This document shows positions 1 to 12,736 of a DNA stretch of 64,000 nucleotides, in pieces. The notes under the pieces are model-generated. The model did not search any database. It saw only the letters and a list, made by a program, of their open reading frames with translations, and was not told where the DNA came from. The stretch covers positions 4,712,001-4,776,000 of the forward strand of contig CM059621.1 in the NCBI GenBank assembly GCA_030435675.1, written 5' to 3'. The stretch is from Steinernema hermaphroditum. Its lineage: Eukaryota; Nematoda; Chromadorea; Rhabditida; Steinernematidae. Both the position numbers and the translations under genes were made by a program. Positions within the stretch are counted from its first letter, which is position 1, and each line of letters starts with the position of its first letter.

Positions 1-3000
1 TTGTCTCTTTTTGTCTAAAGAGTTGTATCTTTCGCCTAGAGCCTTTCTGCAAGAGAGTCCCGAAACATGAGCATTCTCACAAAAAAATGCCCTTTCGTCC
101 AGAGGGCCTTGACAAGAAAAGGCGTTTTTATGACTCATTAGCTACCCTTAGTGTCAAAAAAGCGCTCGGATATTTGAGCTCTTTGACCATAGAGCAAGAC
201 CGTTCCATCAACAATCAGTTCACCATTCACATTTTTTTGCATAAACGCCGAGAGAACCGCAACTTGCAACACTGTAAATCGCCCGAATGCGATTTTAACA
301 AATGACCCAAAATCCCGTCGCATCACCGCTCCCGGCGGCGCTCAAATCCACGCCAGCGTGCAAAGTGCAACAAAAGTGCATTCGTGTTGTGTTGCCCACG
401 AACGCTTCCGTCGCCTCCCGACGGCTCTGCCCTCTGGGCGTTCAGAGCGTTCTCCTTCTTCACATTCGATCGATTGGCGCCTCCGCTCACTCCGAAACGA
501 ACCGGTTGATGCGAGGAGATAGCGCGACGTCCGAGTCAGATGTCGTCCTGTTTTTGTAGTACCCACTTACTTTCATACTGTTTTACTGGCCGCCGATAAG
601 GGACTGGGGCGCGCGCGCGCGATAAAGGTCCCCTTCAAACTTTTCCCGCCGCGAACCTACGGTACCCTCGGCTTCCACTCTCCACGGCTTCTTGTTTTGA
701 TCGTTAGTCGAGCGCCGACGGCGTTGTCGCCAAGTGGCGCGTGTTCTTAGGTTTAGTAAGAGGCCGTGACGTCACCAGGACGCCCGGGACGCTGTTTTCG
801 CCGATTTTCAACTCTGCTCTTGTTCGAAGCGAAGAATTATTCATTCATTATGAAATGAGGTTAGCCACGTGTCGATTCGCTCTCCATTTCTCGGGAAACG
901 GGCCCTTAGTCAATTAGGACCCTGGCGCGTGCGTGCGTTACCGTAGTCCATCTGGCGTCATGCGGAAATTGAAGTTGGATTGAAAGGTCCCCCAACGCCG
1001 TCGTTATCGCGGCACGGCATCGAACAATTAATTTTTTTCTCACCGAGATTAATGTTCAAATCCAGTCTAATCTTATTAGGCATGCACGCAAACGACGTCT
1101 GGAGTTCGCGCCAAAAGCACGAGTTCCAAGGTCACTTTTTTTCCTCATGTTTTGCGACCTTCTAGACCCGGTCGAAGATTAGCCAAATCCAGCTTCACGG
1201 AAAATCCGTCTTCTGGGAGATTACGGTAGCGCAGCGACCTTTCCTAAAACAAAGAGAGATTATTTTAGCTTCTGCTTCTCCAAAAATGACCAAAGTCCGC
1301 TTTGGCCAGAACATGCTCTCCAAAAACAACAACACGTGGCACTGTTGGAGACCGTTGTTGACCTGTTTTGCTATTTTTGGAACTACACTGTTTGCACCTG
1401 ATGTGAACCCGTACCATGAGGGGACAAAGGTTAAGGTATGGGGTCCAATGGAGGCGTACAAAGCTGCAGTTTTGCAGGTCTATTGTGTATCATTTGTATC
1501 AATTTGTGTACCATGCTGTGTTCAAAAGATTTGGTGACCAAATCCATGCCGCTTTGTCCAATGAGCACTTCTCAATTTTCCGAATTTGTACCAAATTGAA
1601 GTGTAAATCTGCGGTTCTATGGACTTTTTAATCAGGAAGAACGTGCAAAAACATTACCTTTCTAATCTGGTCTTAAAACCTCCAAAAACAGAGCCAAAAC
1701 GTTGGATTTATAGGTCATGCTAGAGCCTATCCCTAACAGCTTATGAGTCTTCTATGAGTGCCTTGATCTCGATGAAAATGCCAAGGACTTTCGGTGTCAG
1801 TGTGATTTCTTGTTATTGGAAGTGTCACATACCACTTACGAAGGTGGCAAACACAATTAAACATGAAACAGGAAACGGATTCATCGGAAACAAGCTGAAC
1901 CTCCGACTTCCGCCAAGTCGTCCTACTTAGTCAAAACATCCGTTTCTTAAATGAGTAGCGAGAAATGCAGGAAATGGATTCCTTAGATGCAAGAACATAC
2001 CAAAACGGTCTCTGCTTTTTGTGCAACAAAAATACATCTATCCATACTGTACATTATCGGCCCCATAACTCTGGAACCCTTTTTCCATTCCACGTTCCTG
2101 ACCGCTTTTGCTTTTGCGCTTCTTATCACCGCGATCATCCCCTCAGCTATCACAAAAAGGACGCTTTCCTTCATATTTACCTACCCTCCGCCAATCCAGT
2201 CTTGTTTACCGGCAGAAGTACAAACCGCTTTGTGATAATTCGCCCTGCCCAAAAAAGGCCTCCACCCAGCGGCCGCTCCCCCCAACCGCTCTTTTCGTCA
2301 CAGGCAAATCGATCAAGTTTTTTTCACTATTTTGATGTCCGCTCCAGCGTCTGGCTCCGCATTAGTGATCTTCGCTTTATTACCGTATCCCGACTCGCGC
2401 GTGTGGGTGGTCACCCGGAGCGTGCGCGCGACGTCATGCAAAGGAGGACGCGCACGCCGAAAACAACACCCATTAGGCATGCACCGCTTGCCCTCTCGCC
2501 GCTTTTTGCTTGTTTTTCTTGCTCGCATTTTGTTTTTGTTCGATATTATGTAATTAACATCACGAGAGAGGCAAGTTCAAAACAACGCGCACACGCGCAT
2601 ACGTAATCTTTGCTCCCGGCCATTCTTGGAACTGCGAATGTTTTCGACACTGTTTGCCACAAGTGTATATATTTTGAAGCCGACCAACTCTCAAAAACAC
2701 CATATTTTCGTGGAACAATGCTTCCCGCTTCCTCATTGCGTCGCCTCATGACTCAAGGCGGCGACATTTGTTTTCGCACTACGGTAGCGCGCTCTTAATT
2801 AGAATGTGTAAGTGGCCGTCTGTCCTCGGCGGCTAAGCCACGTGACGGCCGGAAATCATTTGCATAAGTGGGTGGTGGTTTCACGTCGCCAGACATGACG
2901 AATCCGGGATTTCGAAGCGACCGACTTCGAGTCTGAAGTGAGAGTGCAACGGGGTGGTTTTTATCAGCACTATGTTTTCAGGGACTTTTTATAAAGCAAA

Positions 3001-6000
3001 CACAAGTTACGTGCACTTCGAAACCAAGGAGTGATTACGGTAGTGGGTTCTGGAGACGATTCGTGGATTTTGATCCCAGCAAGTCATGTGATGAGCAGAA
3101 GAAAACACTGGGAGATTGATGGCTTTGCCTTGTTCGCCTAGGCTGAAAGTTACTTTTTCAAAATTCTCACGGTTACTGTGATAAGCCGGGTGGATCGACG
3201 GACACTTCCTGTGCCTGCTGCTTCAAAGATGATGGTCTGTTCTCAAACAATCGGGCAAATCGCCTGTGCGAACAATTAAGCCTCTTTCTCTTTTGTCCTA
3301 GACGTCAACACGGATACGGCTCAGTGAATACGAAAATGAGAACAAGAGAAATAACGTCAACGTGCAAGTACGTCATGAGGGATATGCCGAAAACAAAAAT
3401 GGAAACATGGCGGTATTTTGTGGCGGTCTATAAGCCTAGATGTTATTCACAAGCGTGCCACAATTATGGCGGCACATTAAATGGCAATTTTTCATTCAAT
3501 TTTCGCTCATTCAAATCGGAATTGGCCAAAGAAAGGGGATGAGAGTCTGGAAGGAAGTCTAATGGGGTAGGAAGCGGCTCTTCGGAAAGAAGGTGCCAGT
3601 TGAGAAGGTGATCAACTAGTGACCCCCCTGACCCCTGGACCATTAATTTCACGATTTTTCACGATTTTTTCACGATTTCACGAATTCGCAAAAATGCCGT
3701 CCGGAATCAACAAAAATTAATTAACCACTGGAGCCTGAGCGCCAAAGTGCGTGAGCTGCGCCGGAAGCGCCTGGAGAACCCGATCCCTCAAGGCAAAAGT
3801 GCAACGTTTTTCCTCATTCCACCCTTATTCATGCAGCATCGGACATGTTCTAAATCGGCCGGCTCGCCCAAAAAGAAACAAATGTCACCCTCGTTGTGTT
3901 CTTTTACGGAACGACGACAACGCATGCCTGCTTAGTGAATGTGCTTAGCCAGGAAGCCCGGCGGCGTCTCCACGTCCTCGTCGACGTCGTCGTCGTCGTT
4001 GTCGTTCTCGTAAAGGCCCCAAAGACCACGCCTTAAAAAGACGCGGCTGTGCTCTCGGCTGGCCAGGAAGGCGCCAGACGGGGGAGTAGTTTTTGCGCTC
4101 TCGCCGTCCTCAGCTCGCTCAGCTGTTTTTTGAGCGTCCGCCGTTTGCGTACGTCTGTCCCTCTTTTTTCGATACACACTCACGATGAGAGAGAGAGACG
4201 AACACACTCGAAGAGATCGGGCGAGAGACAGCCGGGAGCGATGCACTCCGGCCGCCATCGTCGTTGTCGTTGCTCGGTTCACCGCGTAGAGTCCGCGCAC
4301 GTGGCGCCGCCTCTCGCCTCCGGGCTTCACGACCCGACTTCGGACAGCTTGTTGTCTGCCGCGGACGCTTCGTCGACAACAACACCCGAATGAAACTCGA
4401 GTGTTTTGTTCGCTTCTTTCACTTTTGTTTTTCATCTCCTGCTAATGTTACATTCTCTGAAACTGTTCCTGAGGGTTCTTAGGCCTATTTTGTGTCCAAA
4501 TGAGGGCGATAGCTAGGTATTAGATTAGTTCACTAGGCCGGAAGTGGGTTATTTTCGATCCAACGGCTCCAGGATTCTTTTCAGATCTTTCGATAAACAT
4601 GTCTGAAACCAATCTCTCATCCAAATGTTACCGGACATGGTTCATTTCCGACCCAGACTCCGAGATCCCTTGAAAGTAGGAATTTTTCCAGTAGGACATA
4701 AACCATTATAGCCAATCGTGTTGAGACCCAGTCCATTACCGTTTCCTGTTGCTCACAAAAGTTGCATAAGTGCGTATAAACATGCTCAGGAAACCCTAAT
4801 GTAACTCTTATAAGCTCAGTTGTAGATATTGTAAGCTGTCGCAGCTGGAGGTCTCAAGATACTTTACCCTCTTCTACATTTTGGGCTCATCAAAGTTTAG
4901 TAGATTCGCCTAAGCATGTAGTAAATCTGTGCAAAAGTAAGGCCACAGATAATTCTGAGTGTGACGAAGTGAGGTTCTAAGAAGGTGTTTCTGATTTGTA
5001 AAAGACAGATTGTTTCAATTTTATATCGCCATCCAAAAAAAAACACCAAACCTAATACCGTACTCTTGATGTTAAGCCGACAACAGCCGATTTCCTCGGA
5101 ACATCGAATGAGTCATTTTCCTGAGAAAATCCATAGTTCCTATCAGGGCGAGGCCATTACAATCCGCCTAGCCAGCCCACACATAATTAACGAGGCTTAA
5201 TTTTTTATGTGGGAAAGCCGACTTAACATTTTCGTGGTCAATGAACGAACTCCATTCAGCTCATTTTTACCAGACCGTCATACCCAAGGGAGTATTTTCT
5301 GATTGTTGCTCCGGCATCTATAGTTTTCTTCCTTGTCAAGATCAAACACCAAAAATAACAACCGATTACGGTATCAATCCATAATTGAATCAGCGCATTT
5401 TACACGTGTTACTCCGGCTATTACATGTTATGGTAGTCTTGAAGAGGTGATTTAGTAATTAAATCCATTGCATCATTGTTTCAATAAATTCAATCAGAGG
5501 TGATTTTTGCGAACACATTCCATTCAGAGACCGTTGATAATAAGCCTACGCTGTTTTTTCCACGTTCCTCAACCAGATCCGGAACAGTGGACTAAAGATC
5601 GACAATGCCCCTTACCGTAAACCGGCATGTTGCGATGCCGCTTCCGCACAATTATGTGCCGATCACATCGAGCTAATCGCAAACCTCTCCGCCGAAGGTC
5701 GGCGTTCTTTTTTGAAACAGGCTATTGCCCCTTACGCCCAAGGCAGCGGCGAAAACCATGCGTGCTGATGACCTTAAACTCTCACGCGCATAGTTTTGCA
5801 CGCTATAGAGTCTCTTCTTCCTCCGCCACTTCTCCTTCTTCTCCTTCTCCTTCAACCCTTTTCTGCCCTGTGGAACGCGCGGCTGTGTCCTTCTGGCGCA
5901 CGGACGCCCGAACGCCGTCCGCCGCGGGCACTTTTGTTGCGTTTTCCAACGCCGCCCGATTTAGGTCTCGGCGACCTTGGTTCGCGCTTCTTTTTGCAAA

Positions 6001-7421
6001 TTTCCTCTCCGCCGTCCTTCTCATCACAATCGTCTTAGAATATTTTCCAAAACTTCTTCTCGACGCGTCGTGTTTTCGCTTCTACTTCGACTTCCATCGT
6101 TACCACACTCGCTAACGAGCGCGTTTTGTCCACTCTAGATAGACCTCGGAATCCCGTCGCCCTACTGCCTCCCAGTGAGCACAGTGTCACTTGGATACCG
6201 TAGTAGCGCAGGTCGGACGTTTCCGCCGCCACCGCCATCACCCGTTCACAACACATTCGACATAAATATTCGGCACAAAATCTGAATCGCTTTGGTCATG
6301 ATCGACGTGAACAGTATTCTCAACTCGCAGCAATATCTACAACAATGGAGCATGATAAGTAAACTCTATGGAGGAAAGGTTCGTTGTTCGCGGACGGCTC
6401 AAGTGTGTATATGTCGCTGTAAAATTCACATCAATTATCAAAAGTGGGGTGGAGCCAAAACCGGACGCACGTGAAGAGGGCCGAAATTGGGTGCGAGGGG
6501 TCATGATGTGTATGTGTGTTAGCCTGTTTTCCGGAGGGTCCGGGAAAGGAAGAAGCGACGCGCGCCGCCGCGTTGCGTCTTGTTTACAACTGTCCTGTCC
6601 TGTCGCGACGACGACAACGACGACGGCTGCCCTGAAGCCGCCCCGAGAGCTCCGCGCTCCGAAGGGGCTCCAGCCGCACTCCTGTCGCGCTTTCAGCACT
6701 CTGTCGTCGCGGTGGTGGTCGATGTCCTCCCGGCGATGTCCTTCTGACCGTCCAGGTACTCTCCGCCTCGGGCAAACAGACTACCGTAACGCGCTATCGC
6801 TTAAGGGGTGCGATGTCGCTTCCCATCTAAGGGTTAACTGGATAGTGCTAGGCAAAGGGCACCTAGTTTTCGCTTTCGCTGCTGAAGCCTTCGTCTTGCG
6901 ATGTAAGAACTATGTGGTGCCCCTCCAGGCGAAATTCCTATAAATACATTTCCCACCTTCTATCTCTTAAAAACTTGTACCACCCCCTTTGTGGATTAGA
7001 CAATAGGTCGTATATGGGACCACCTGAGTTACCTCATTTCGCAAGACCCTCTCTACCGTACCACCAATAGAACCGACCGGTCGCTCACCTCAAAGGGTCG
7101 CCCTCATACAAAACGCAGCTGCCTCCGTCGCTTTTCTCCGCTGAGGCCCCCTCCCATGGGATGCTGCTGATCGTCGCTTCCCTATCCGTCCACAACACAA
7201 CTTGTACAGAATTTTACGAGCGGCGCGGCATTTGGCATCGAAGCGCACCGTGAGAGACGACTCCTCGAAGAGGCAAGGGATGTTTTCTGTTAGCGCGCGT
7301 TTGTCCCACTGTCTCACCTCGCGCCCTCGCTTTCCCAAATGCGAACCCGGAAAGACGACGGACCATACCCTCCCACCATCCGCTCAGCCAGCGGCTGGCT
7401 GCCAGCTCCTCTGCGCAAAGG
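1..7421. other. Long non-coding stretch upstream of daf-12
   Basis: No open frame here looks like a protein. The frames are short, overlap on both strands and show no recognisable domain. Composition alternates between AT-rich blocks (for example 4450-5600) and GC-rich blocks (for example 3930-4380 and 5630-6120). The stretch is probably the 5' regulatory region of daf-12, and may hide untranslated first exons that cannot be placed from sequence alone. Its outstanding feature is dense TACCGTA/TACGGTA, listed separately. A short tandem of 'tttcacgatttt' units lies near 3650-3685. Confidence 0.6.
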
Positions 7422-8537
7422 ATGTCCTACCACCACTACCACCCCCCTCAAGGCGGCTTTCCGCCGCCTTATCAGCACTATCACCAACCACCGTACCAAC
7501 CGCCACGTTACCCCTCATATACTGTCCAGCCCGCTCCCCTTTACGCTGCCTCTGACTACCCGCCTAATGAGTCCTACGCGCCGCCACAAACTGACCGTCG
7601 TTTCCTGCCGAACTACCCGTGCACCGCCACCGCCAACACAGCCGCCCCTCAACTGCCGACACCACAGATTTCGCCGTTCGAAGTGAGTACGGTATGGGGG
7701 AACACTCATCGCCAGAACGTTGATCACTAGTTGCGGAAAACACAAACTGTTTACTTTTTGTGTTTGTTTTGTCGGCGGCGGCGAAGTCGCCGTCTGCGCC
7801 TCGCGGCGGCGGTGTCCGCCGGCGACGACAGGTAACTAACTATATGTCTCTCGCTGTGCATGTGTATGTTTTTGTTCCTCTTCTTTCGACCCCCGCGCAC
7901 CACAGCCGCCCTCCAGCCAGCCAGCCAGCCACACGCGACTCGAGGTGTTTTTTAGCGGCGGCGGCGGCGATGGCGTCGACGTCGGCCCTGTAGCGCGGCG
8001 GCGGCGGCCGACTCTCTGGCGGCGGCGCGTCGCGGCCTCCGAGGCAGGCAGTTTTTGTTGTTATTCGCCCGACGTCTCCGCCGACGGCCCGCTTCTGCTT
8101 GTTCTTGCTTTCGTCGTCCGTCGTCGTCGACGTTCCCCATCGACCGACCATCGACGACGCTTCGCCTCCTCGTGCCTGCTCGTTTTCCCGCGCTCCGTCG
8201 CTCCGAAGGACGTCCCACCTTCTACATGGACTTTCAAGAGTGCTCCTGGCGACGATGCCCGCGAGGTACAAGGGCATTGGGAGGGCGCGGCCGCGCGCCC
8301 TCGGGGCACCCCCGATTCCTTGAGCCCTTAGTGCGATGGACTTCTGCAGTTGCGCAGCAGTGCAGGAGTTGTCCGCTGATGTCCCCTTAGATCACTTTGA
8401 GGAGGTCAAAGAGAGTGCGTCTTCCAAAAAGTGGCCCAGACGCGTCCACTCGCTGAGAAACGTGAAAAAACGCGGTAAAAACGCTGAAAACGTCAAGTTT
8501 TACCTCGTTTCGCTCATAATTGAACACCTCTACCGTA
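658..8537. repeat. Scattered TACCGTA/TACGGTA motif cluster
   Basis: Fourteen copies of TACCGTA or its complement TACGGTA start at 658, 939, 1222, 2381, 2780, 3036, 5056, 5367, 5613, 6196, 6782, 7054, 7688 and 8531. About one would be expected by chance in 8.6 kb at even base composition. Many share a longer context such as ATTACGGTAG. All lie in non-coding DNA upstream of or within the first putative intron of daf-12. Only about seven more copies were found in the remaining 55 kb. Confidence 0.75.
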
Positions 8538-11500
8538 TGCCGACGAGGCAAAGTGGGATTTAATAGCTGCTAATGGCTGAAGATTACCTCCTTCTCGTTC
8601 GAAAACAAAGCGCCCGATGCTCAACTCTACATCCGATCGTCGGCTACCTAGGCGCCTTCATGCCTGCGGTCGCCGTTGGCGTTTTAGCCGCCGCCGGTCG
8701 GTCGGTATACGGTTGTTATTTCGAAAGGCTTAGAGTGGGATTGTTGACGTAAGCGTCATCACCGACCAACCGAGGGAGGAGGGACTTATTGTTTCTGCGA
8801 ATAAGGAGATGTAGTAGGTTGGGAGGGGAGCGCACCTAGGCGAGGCGACGGCGGTGGGTACCGTTGCCGCGGGGACGACGCCGCAGCAGCAAAAAGAGCT
8901 TATGTGGGAGGAGGAGGGAAAGAAGGCAGATATCATCATCATCACCATCGTCTGAGGGCATCAGAGATTAATCGTCCATCTGTTTCAGCAGCAAATGAAC
9001 ACACCGGATGATCCGGTGATCCACTCCCCGCCGTCGTTACGCTCACCGAATTCCGCAGCCGCCGCTGCTGCTCAACGCTCCGCCGCCGGCCTTAACGGTA
9101 ACGCCGCCACCGGCAACATGTTCTCGTCGTCCCAAGGGTCGGCCACGGCGCTCATGCCCACGGGCGCCCTGCACCCGGGTCTCGGAAGAGGTAAGTCCTT
9201 TGGACTTCTGATGCCCTTTCGGAAAGGGAAAACATTACAAAGAAACTTGGCGATCGATAAGATGGGTCGTTTAGAAGAAAGGAATGACAGAGGAATGCGG
9301 TGATAGGGTAGGGAGAAACAGTCGGCAACCTTCTTGTGCCTACCCAAAAAAGAAAAACATTACAAAGCAAGAGGGCGATCGATAAGTGATTCGAAGAAGA
9401 CGAAATACATGAGGGTCAGATCACAAAAATGAACGAGAAAATTCCCGCCAAAATGTAGGACCGCTGTGTGTGGTACTACGATAGATTTGAAGCTTTTAAT
9501 ATTCCTACCAAAGTGATCAAGCCATTTTCCCGCCAAAAGGTCGCGAAAGATGCGGGGTTTCCTGATAAAAAGTGTCTGATAGACTTGTCTAGCAGACGTT
9601 GGGAACGCAGTAAGCCAATCAGCAGACAATGATCACTCATTTGGCACGATGGACACGCTGCTAGCTGTTCGTTTAGACAACGGCACCAACGACTCGCCAC
9701 TTCAAGGCTCCGCTGGCGACATGGGCGACGTCGAGTCACGTCGTCGTCAGAAGACATGCCGCGTGTGTGGCGATCACGCTACGGGTTACAACTTCAACGT
9801 GATCACTTGCGAGTCGTGCAAGGCGTTCTTCCGGAGAAACGCGTTGCGACCTAAGGTAAGCTTTTCTTTTTGTTCTTGTTCTTGTTAAGTGGATTTGGCG
9901 TGGTTTATTTGGTGGTATTTCAGGCGAGGTTATGTGAGAAAGGTTTAATTAGCTTCGGACAGATAGTTTCGTTAAGTTTCGGCTCGAAATTTAGTAATAT
10001 TTTTGCTCTTTTCGTCGCATTTCGGTGAACTGCGAATTGTGAATTGATCGACAGCAGAATTCAGTTTGTTTCAGATTATCTAGGGTTTCTCGTTTAATAC
10101 GAGCGAATGCATCATTTTTTATTCGACACTAGGGTCTCGCGCTTGGAATAAAAAACCCATTATTGCTTTGTTTTCTGACAAATGCGAATTCAAGCGAATG
10201 CGTTTAATTTGCATTGCGCACGATTTTTGATCTCTTTTTGTTTGGCTAATCATGAACGTCCAATTAGTCGCGACGAAAGCTGCACTTTCTTTGCCCTATG
10301 AACGTCATCTTGCGCATGGATTACGGAGTCTCCTCTGGCGACTTGTTTTCGTTTCGTCTCCCTCTTGATCAATTCTCGTTTTCCCGACCACTTAGCACCT
10401 TCCTTTGGGACGCGGTTGAATGGGTGCGTACGCAGCTGTATTGTCGTCAAAATAATCTGTTTGATTCTGTTTCTTTTTGGACGATCAACAAAAAAGCACT
10501 CGCCGCCGACTGTCACATGCCAGATGATCTCTGGATGGGGAGCCGTAAAAATAAACAGCGGCGCTTGCTGATGTTTTCGTCATGAGTGTGGATGTTCAAG
10601 AGATGTCCAAATTGAACACAAGAGAAACAGTAACATTGCATACTGATTTATGCCCATTTCAGGAGTTCAAATGTCCGTATTCGGACGACTGCGAAATCAA
10701 CGCCGTTTCGCGCCGCTTCTGTCAAAAATGCCGACTACGAAAGTGTTTCAATGTTGGTATGAAGAAGGAATGGATCTTAAACGAGGAGCAGCTGAGGCGA
10801 CGCAAGAACTCACGCTTGAACAACTTGACAGGCCAGCCAGGAAAGCATCCGCAAATTAAGACCGAAGCCATGACTCCGGACGTGATGAAGCCGCCTGGAT
10901 ACAACGTGCCTCTCAGTACTCCGATGTCGATCATCCCGCCAGGAAATCCAATGATGATGCAGCAACATCAGCGTCGATCGATCGACATGCCTATGATTAG
11001 TCCGCCGGGTGCCACTCACAACCCTGTATGTGAAGAGAAATACGCGGTCTTGTCTGAACATTTTGTTTTCAGATGATGAGTCCTACTGGTTCAAACGTAA
11101 CCGTCTCGCCGTCCATGAACTCTTCAAGTCCCGACTCACCTTCGCGCATGATGGGAGGTGGGCTCCCACAACTGGACAACGATGCGTACGATTCGGAAAG
11201 CGCTCGAATGATGCGCCAGCAACAAATGATGCGTTCGTCGGAAGCCGCATTTGGAAAGAGCCTGTCACCCAACTTCGAAACGCTCATGCACAAAGGCCAA
11301 CAGAAGGTCGCCCTTTCAATGCAAGACTTCCAGCAGCTTATGGCCGCTGCCACCAGCGGCGAGCCAGCTGCTAAGCGCGCCGCTTACGGAATGGGTTTCC
11401 CTGTTGACCAGACCAACATACTGAAAACGTTAGGCAACAGTCACGGTCAGATCCGAAGCACGTTGGGAGGTAGTGAGCGACTGGCGTTTCGTATTGTTCA

Positions 11501-12736
11501 CTCTACTTTTTTTAAGGGATGGACTACACTGATTTGAGCTCATGTGTGCCATCTAGTCAAGCGATGATGCAAATGCAAAACATGCAGCGCAACCTGCCTC
11601 CTGAGATGCTAAAGCGCCAGAAGCATTTCGAGGATACCATCCACGATGCTCTCATCAACTCCCCTGATGCTCAACCAGCGGAGGGAGCTCTTCAAGATGT
11701 GATGTTCGGAGCTGATGGTGGTGACCCTCACCTCAACTTCCAACTGAACACGGCGGAGTTGCGAGCGCTCGATGTTGTGCGAGACGCATTCAAGTGCATG
11801 AACGACAACGTTGAGGATCGCATGCGTGCGAACATGCTCTTGAAGAGTGACCATAACCCCGCTGACATCATGAACATTATGGATATCACTATGCGTCGCC
11901 TGGTCAAGATGGCAAAGAAGTTGCCCGCTTTCAATGATCTCTCTCAGGAAGGCAAATTCGCTTTGCTCAAAGGTGCGTTAGTCTGGAAGTATCCCGCACA
12001 ATGTGTTCGTCTTTAGGAGCCATGGTTGAAATGCTCACACTTCGTGGTGTTAGTCGTTTCAATGAGGCAGAGAAGTGTTGGCAAACGCCGGTTGTCAGCG
12101 GACAAAGCGCGAGCGTTTCCGTTGATATGTTCAGTAAGTTGAACTCAGCTGTTCGGGATCAGTCCAAGAGCGATTTCTTGACGTAAGACACTCAATCACG
12201 GAGCACAAATATCAAATTAATTGTAGGTTCTGTCACTCGCTCCATCCTGAAGTTCGCAAAAACGAATTGGCGATCGATTTGATTGTCCTGATCGTTCTCT
12301 TCTGTCCTAATCGTCCGGCTATTAACAACCCCGATGACAAGATTACCATCCAGAAACACTTCAAGGAGTATTCCTCTTTGCTCAACCGGTAAGAACTGAT
12401 CGCTTTAACTCTCTTGCTAATATGTAATGTTGTAGCTATCTTGAGTCGATTCACGGGCCGCGCGCTCGCGAGCTGTACGAAAGTCTTCCGAAATCGCTCG
12501 ACCTTCTCCGAACGCACACGGCTAACTCAGCCACTCTATTCGTCAACACTGTTAACCCCGATGAGACGGAAGCTTTGCCGAAGGAGTTCTTCAAGACAAC
12601 CGCCGAAGCCACCACATCGTCTTCATCGAACTCGAGTGAGCCGCCTCCACCTCCGTCTACGAACGGTGACACGACACCGCACCACTCGGCGCCGGTGACT
12701 CCAACTCTAACGTCGCCGCCGTCGACATCTGCATAG
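7422..12736 (+). CDS. daf-12: DAF-12-type nuclear hormone receptor
   Basis: Ligand-gated transcription factor; in C. elegans DAF-12 binds dafachronic acids and decides between reproductive growth and dauer. Exons read by eye: 7422-7682 (probable), 8989-9190, 9626-9855 (a second acceptor at 9611 is also in frame), 10663-11025, 11073-11469, 11517-11972, 12017-12182, 12227-12388, 12436-12736; every junction keeps frame. The model gives about 845 aa, or 756 aa from the ATG at 8995. The second exon begins [14 protein letters not shown], as in worm DAF-12. The two-zinc-finger DNA-binding domain (near residues 199-270) has [16 protein letters not shown] and P-box [11 protein letters not shown], followed by the long basic C-terminal extension. 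The ligand-binding domain runs from about [13 protein letters not shown] to EALPKEFFK, with a Ser/Pro/Thr-rich tail. The Pro/Tyr/Gln-rich first exon (MSYHHYHPP...) joins in phase 0 but is less certain. Confidence 0.95.
7940..8030. repeat. GGC/GCC-rich triplet tract in first daf-12 intron
   Basis: Several runs of GGC/GCG triplets (near 7955-7970 and 7998-8007), preceded by a CCAG tetramer run near 7913-7932, inside the putative first intron. The surrounding 7760-8330 is unusually GC-rich for this window, so it could be an internal promoter or alternative 5' exon region. No protein is supported there. Confidence 0.5.

Noticed and set aside
1965..2606. 213-codon frame on the plus strand
   Set aside because: No recognisable protein features, and overlapping frames of similar length in other phases; likely chance in non-coding DNA.
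3932..4435. 167-codon frame on the minus strand in a GC-rich block
   Set aside because: Composition is Arg/Ser/Thr low complexity, open frames overlap it on the other strand, and no domain or splice context supports it.
6368..6943. 191-codon frame on the plus strand
   Set aside because: Mirrored by open frames on the minus strand, biased composition, and it ends in the non-coding run-up to daf-12.
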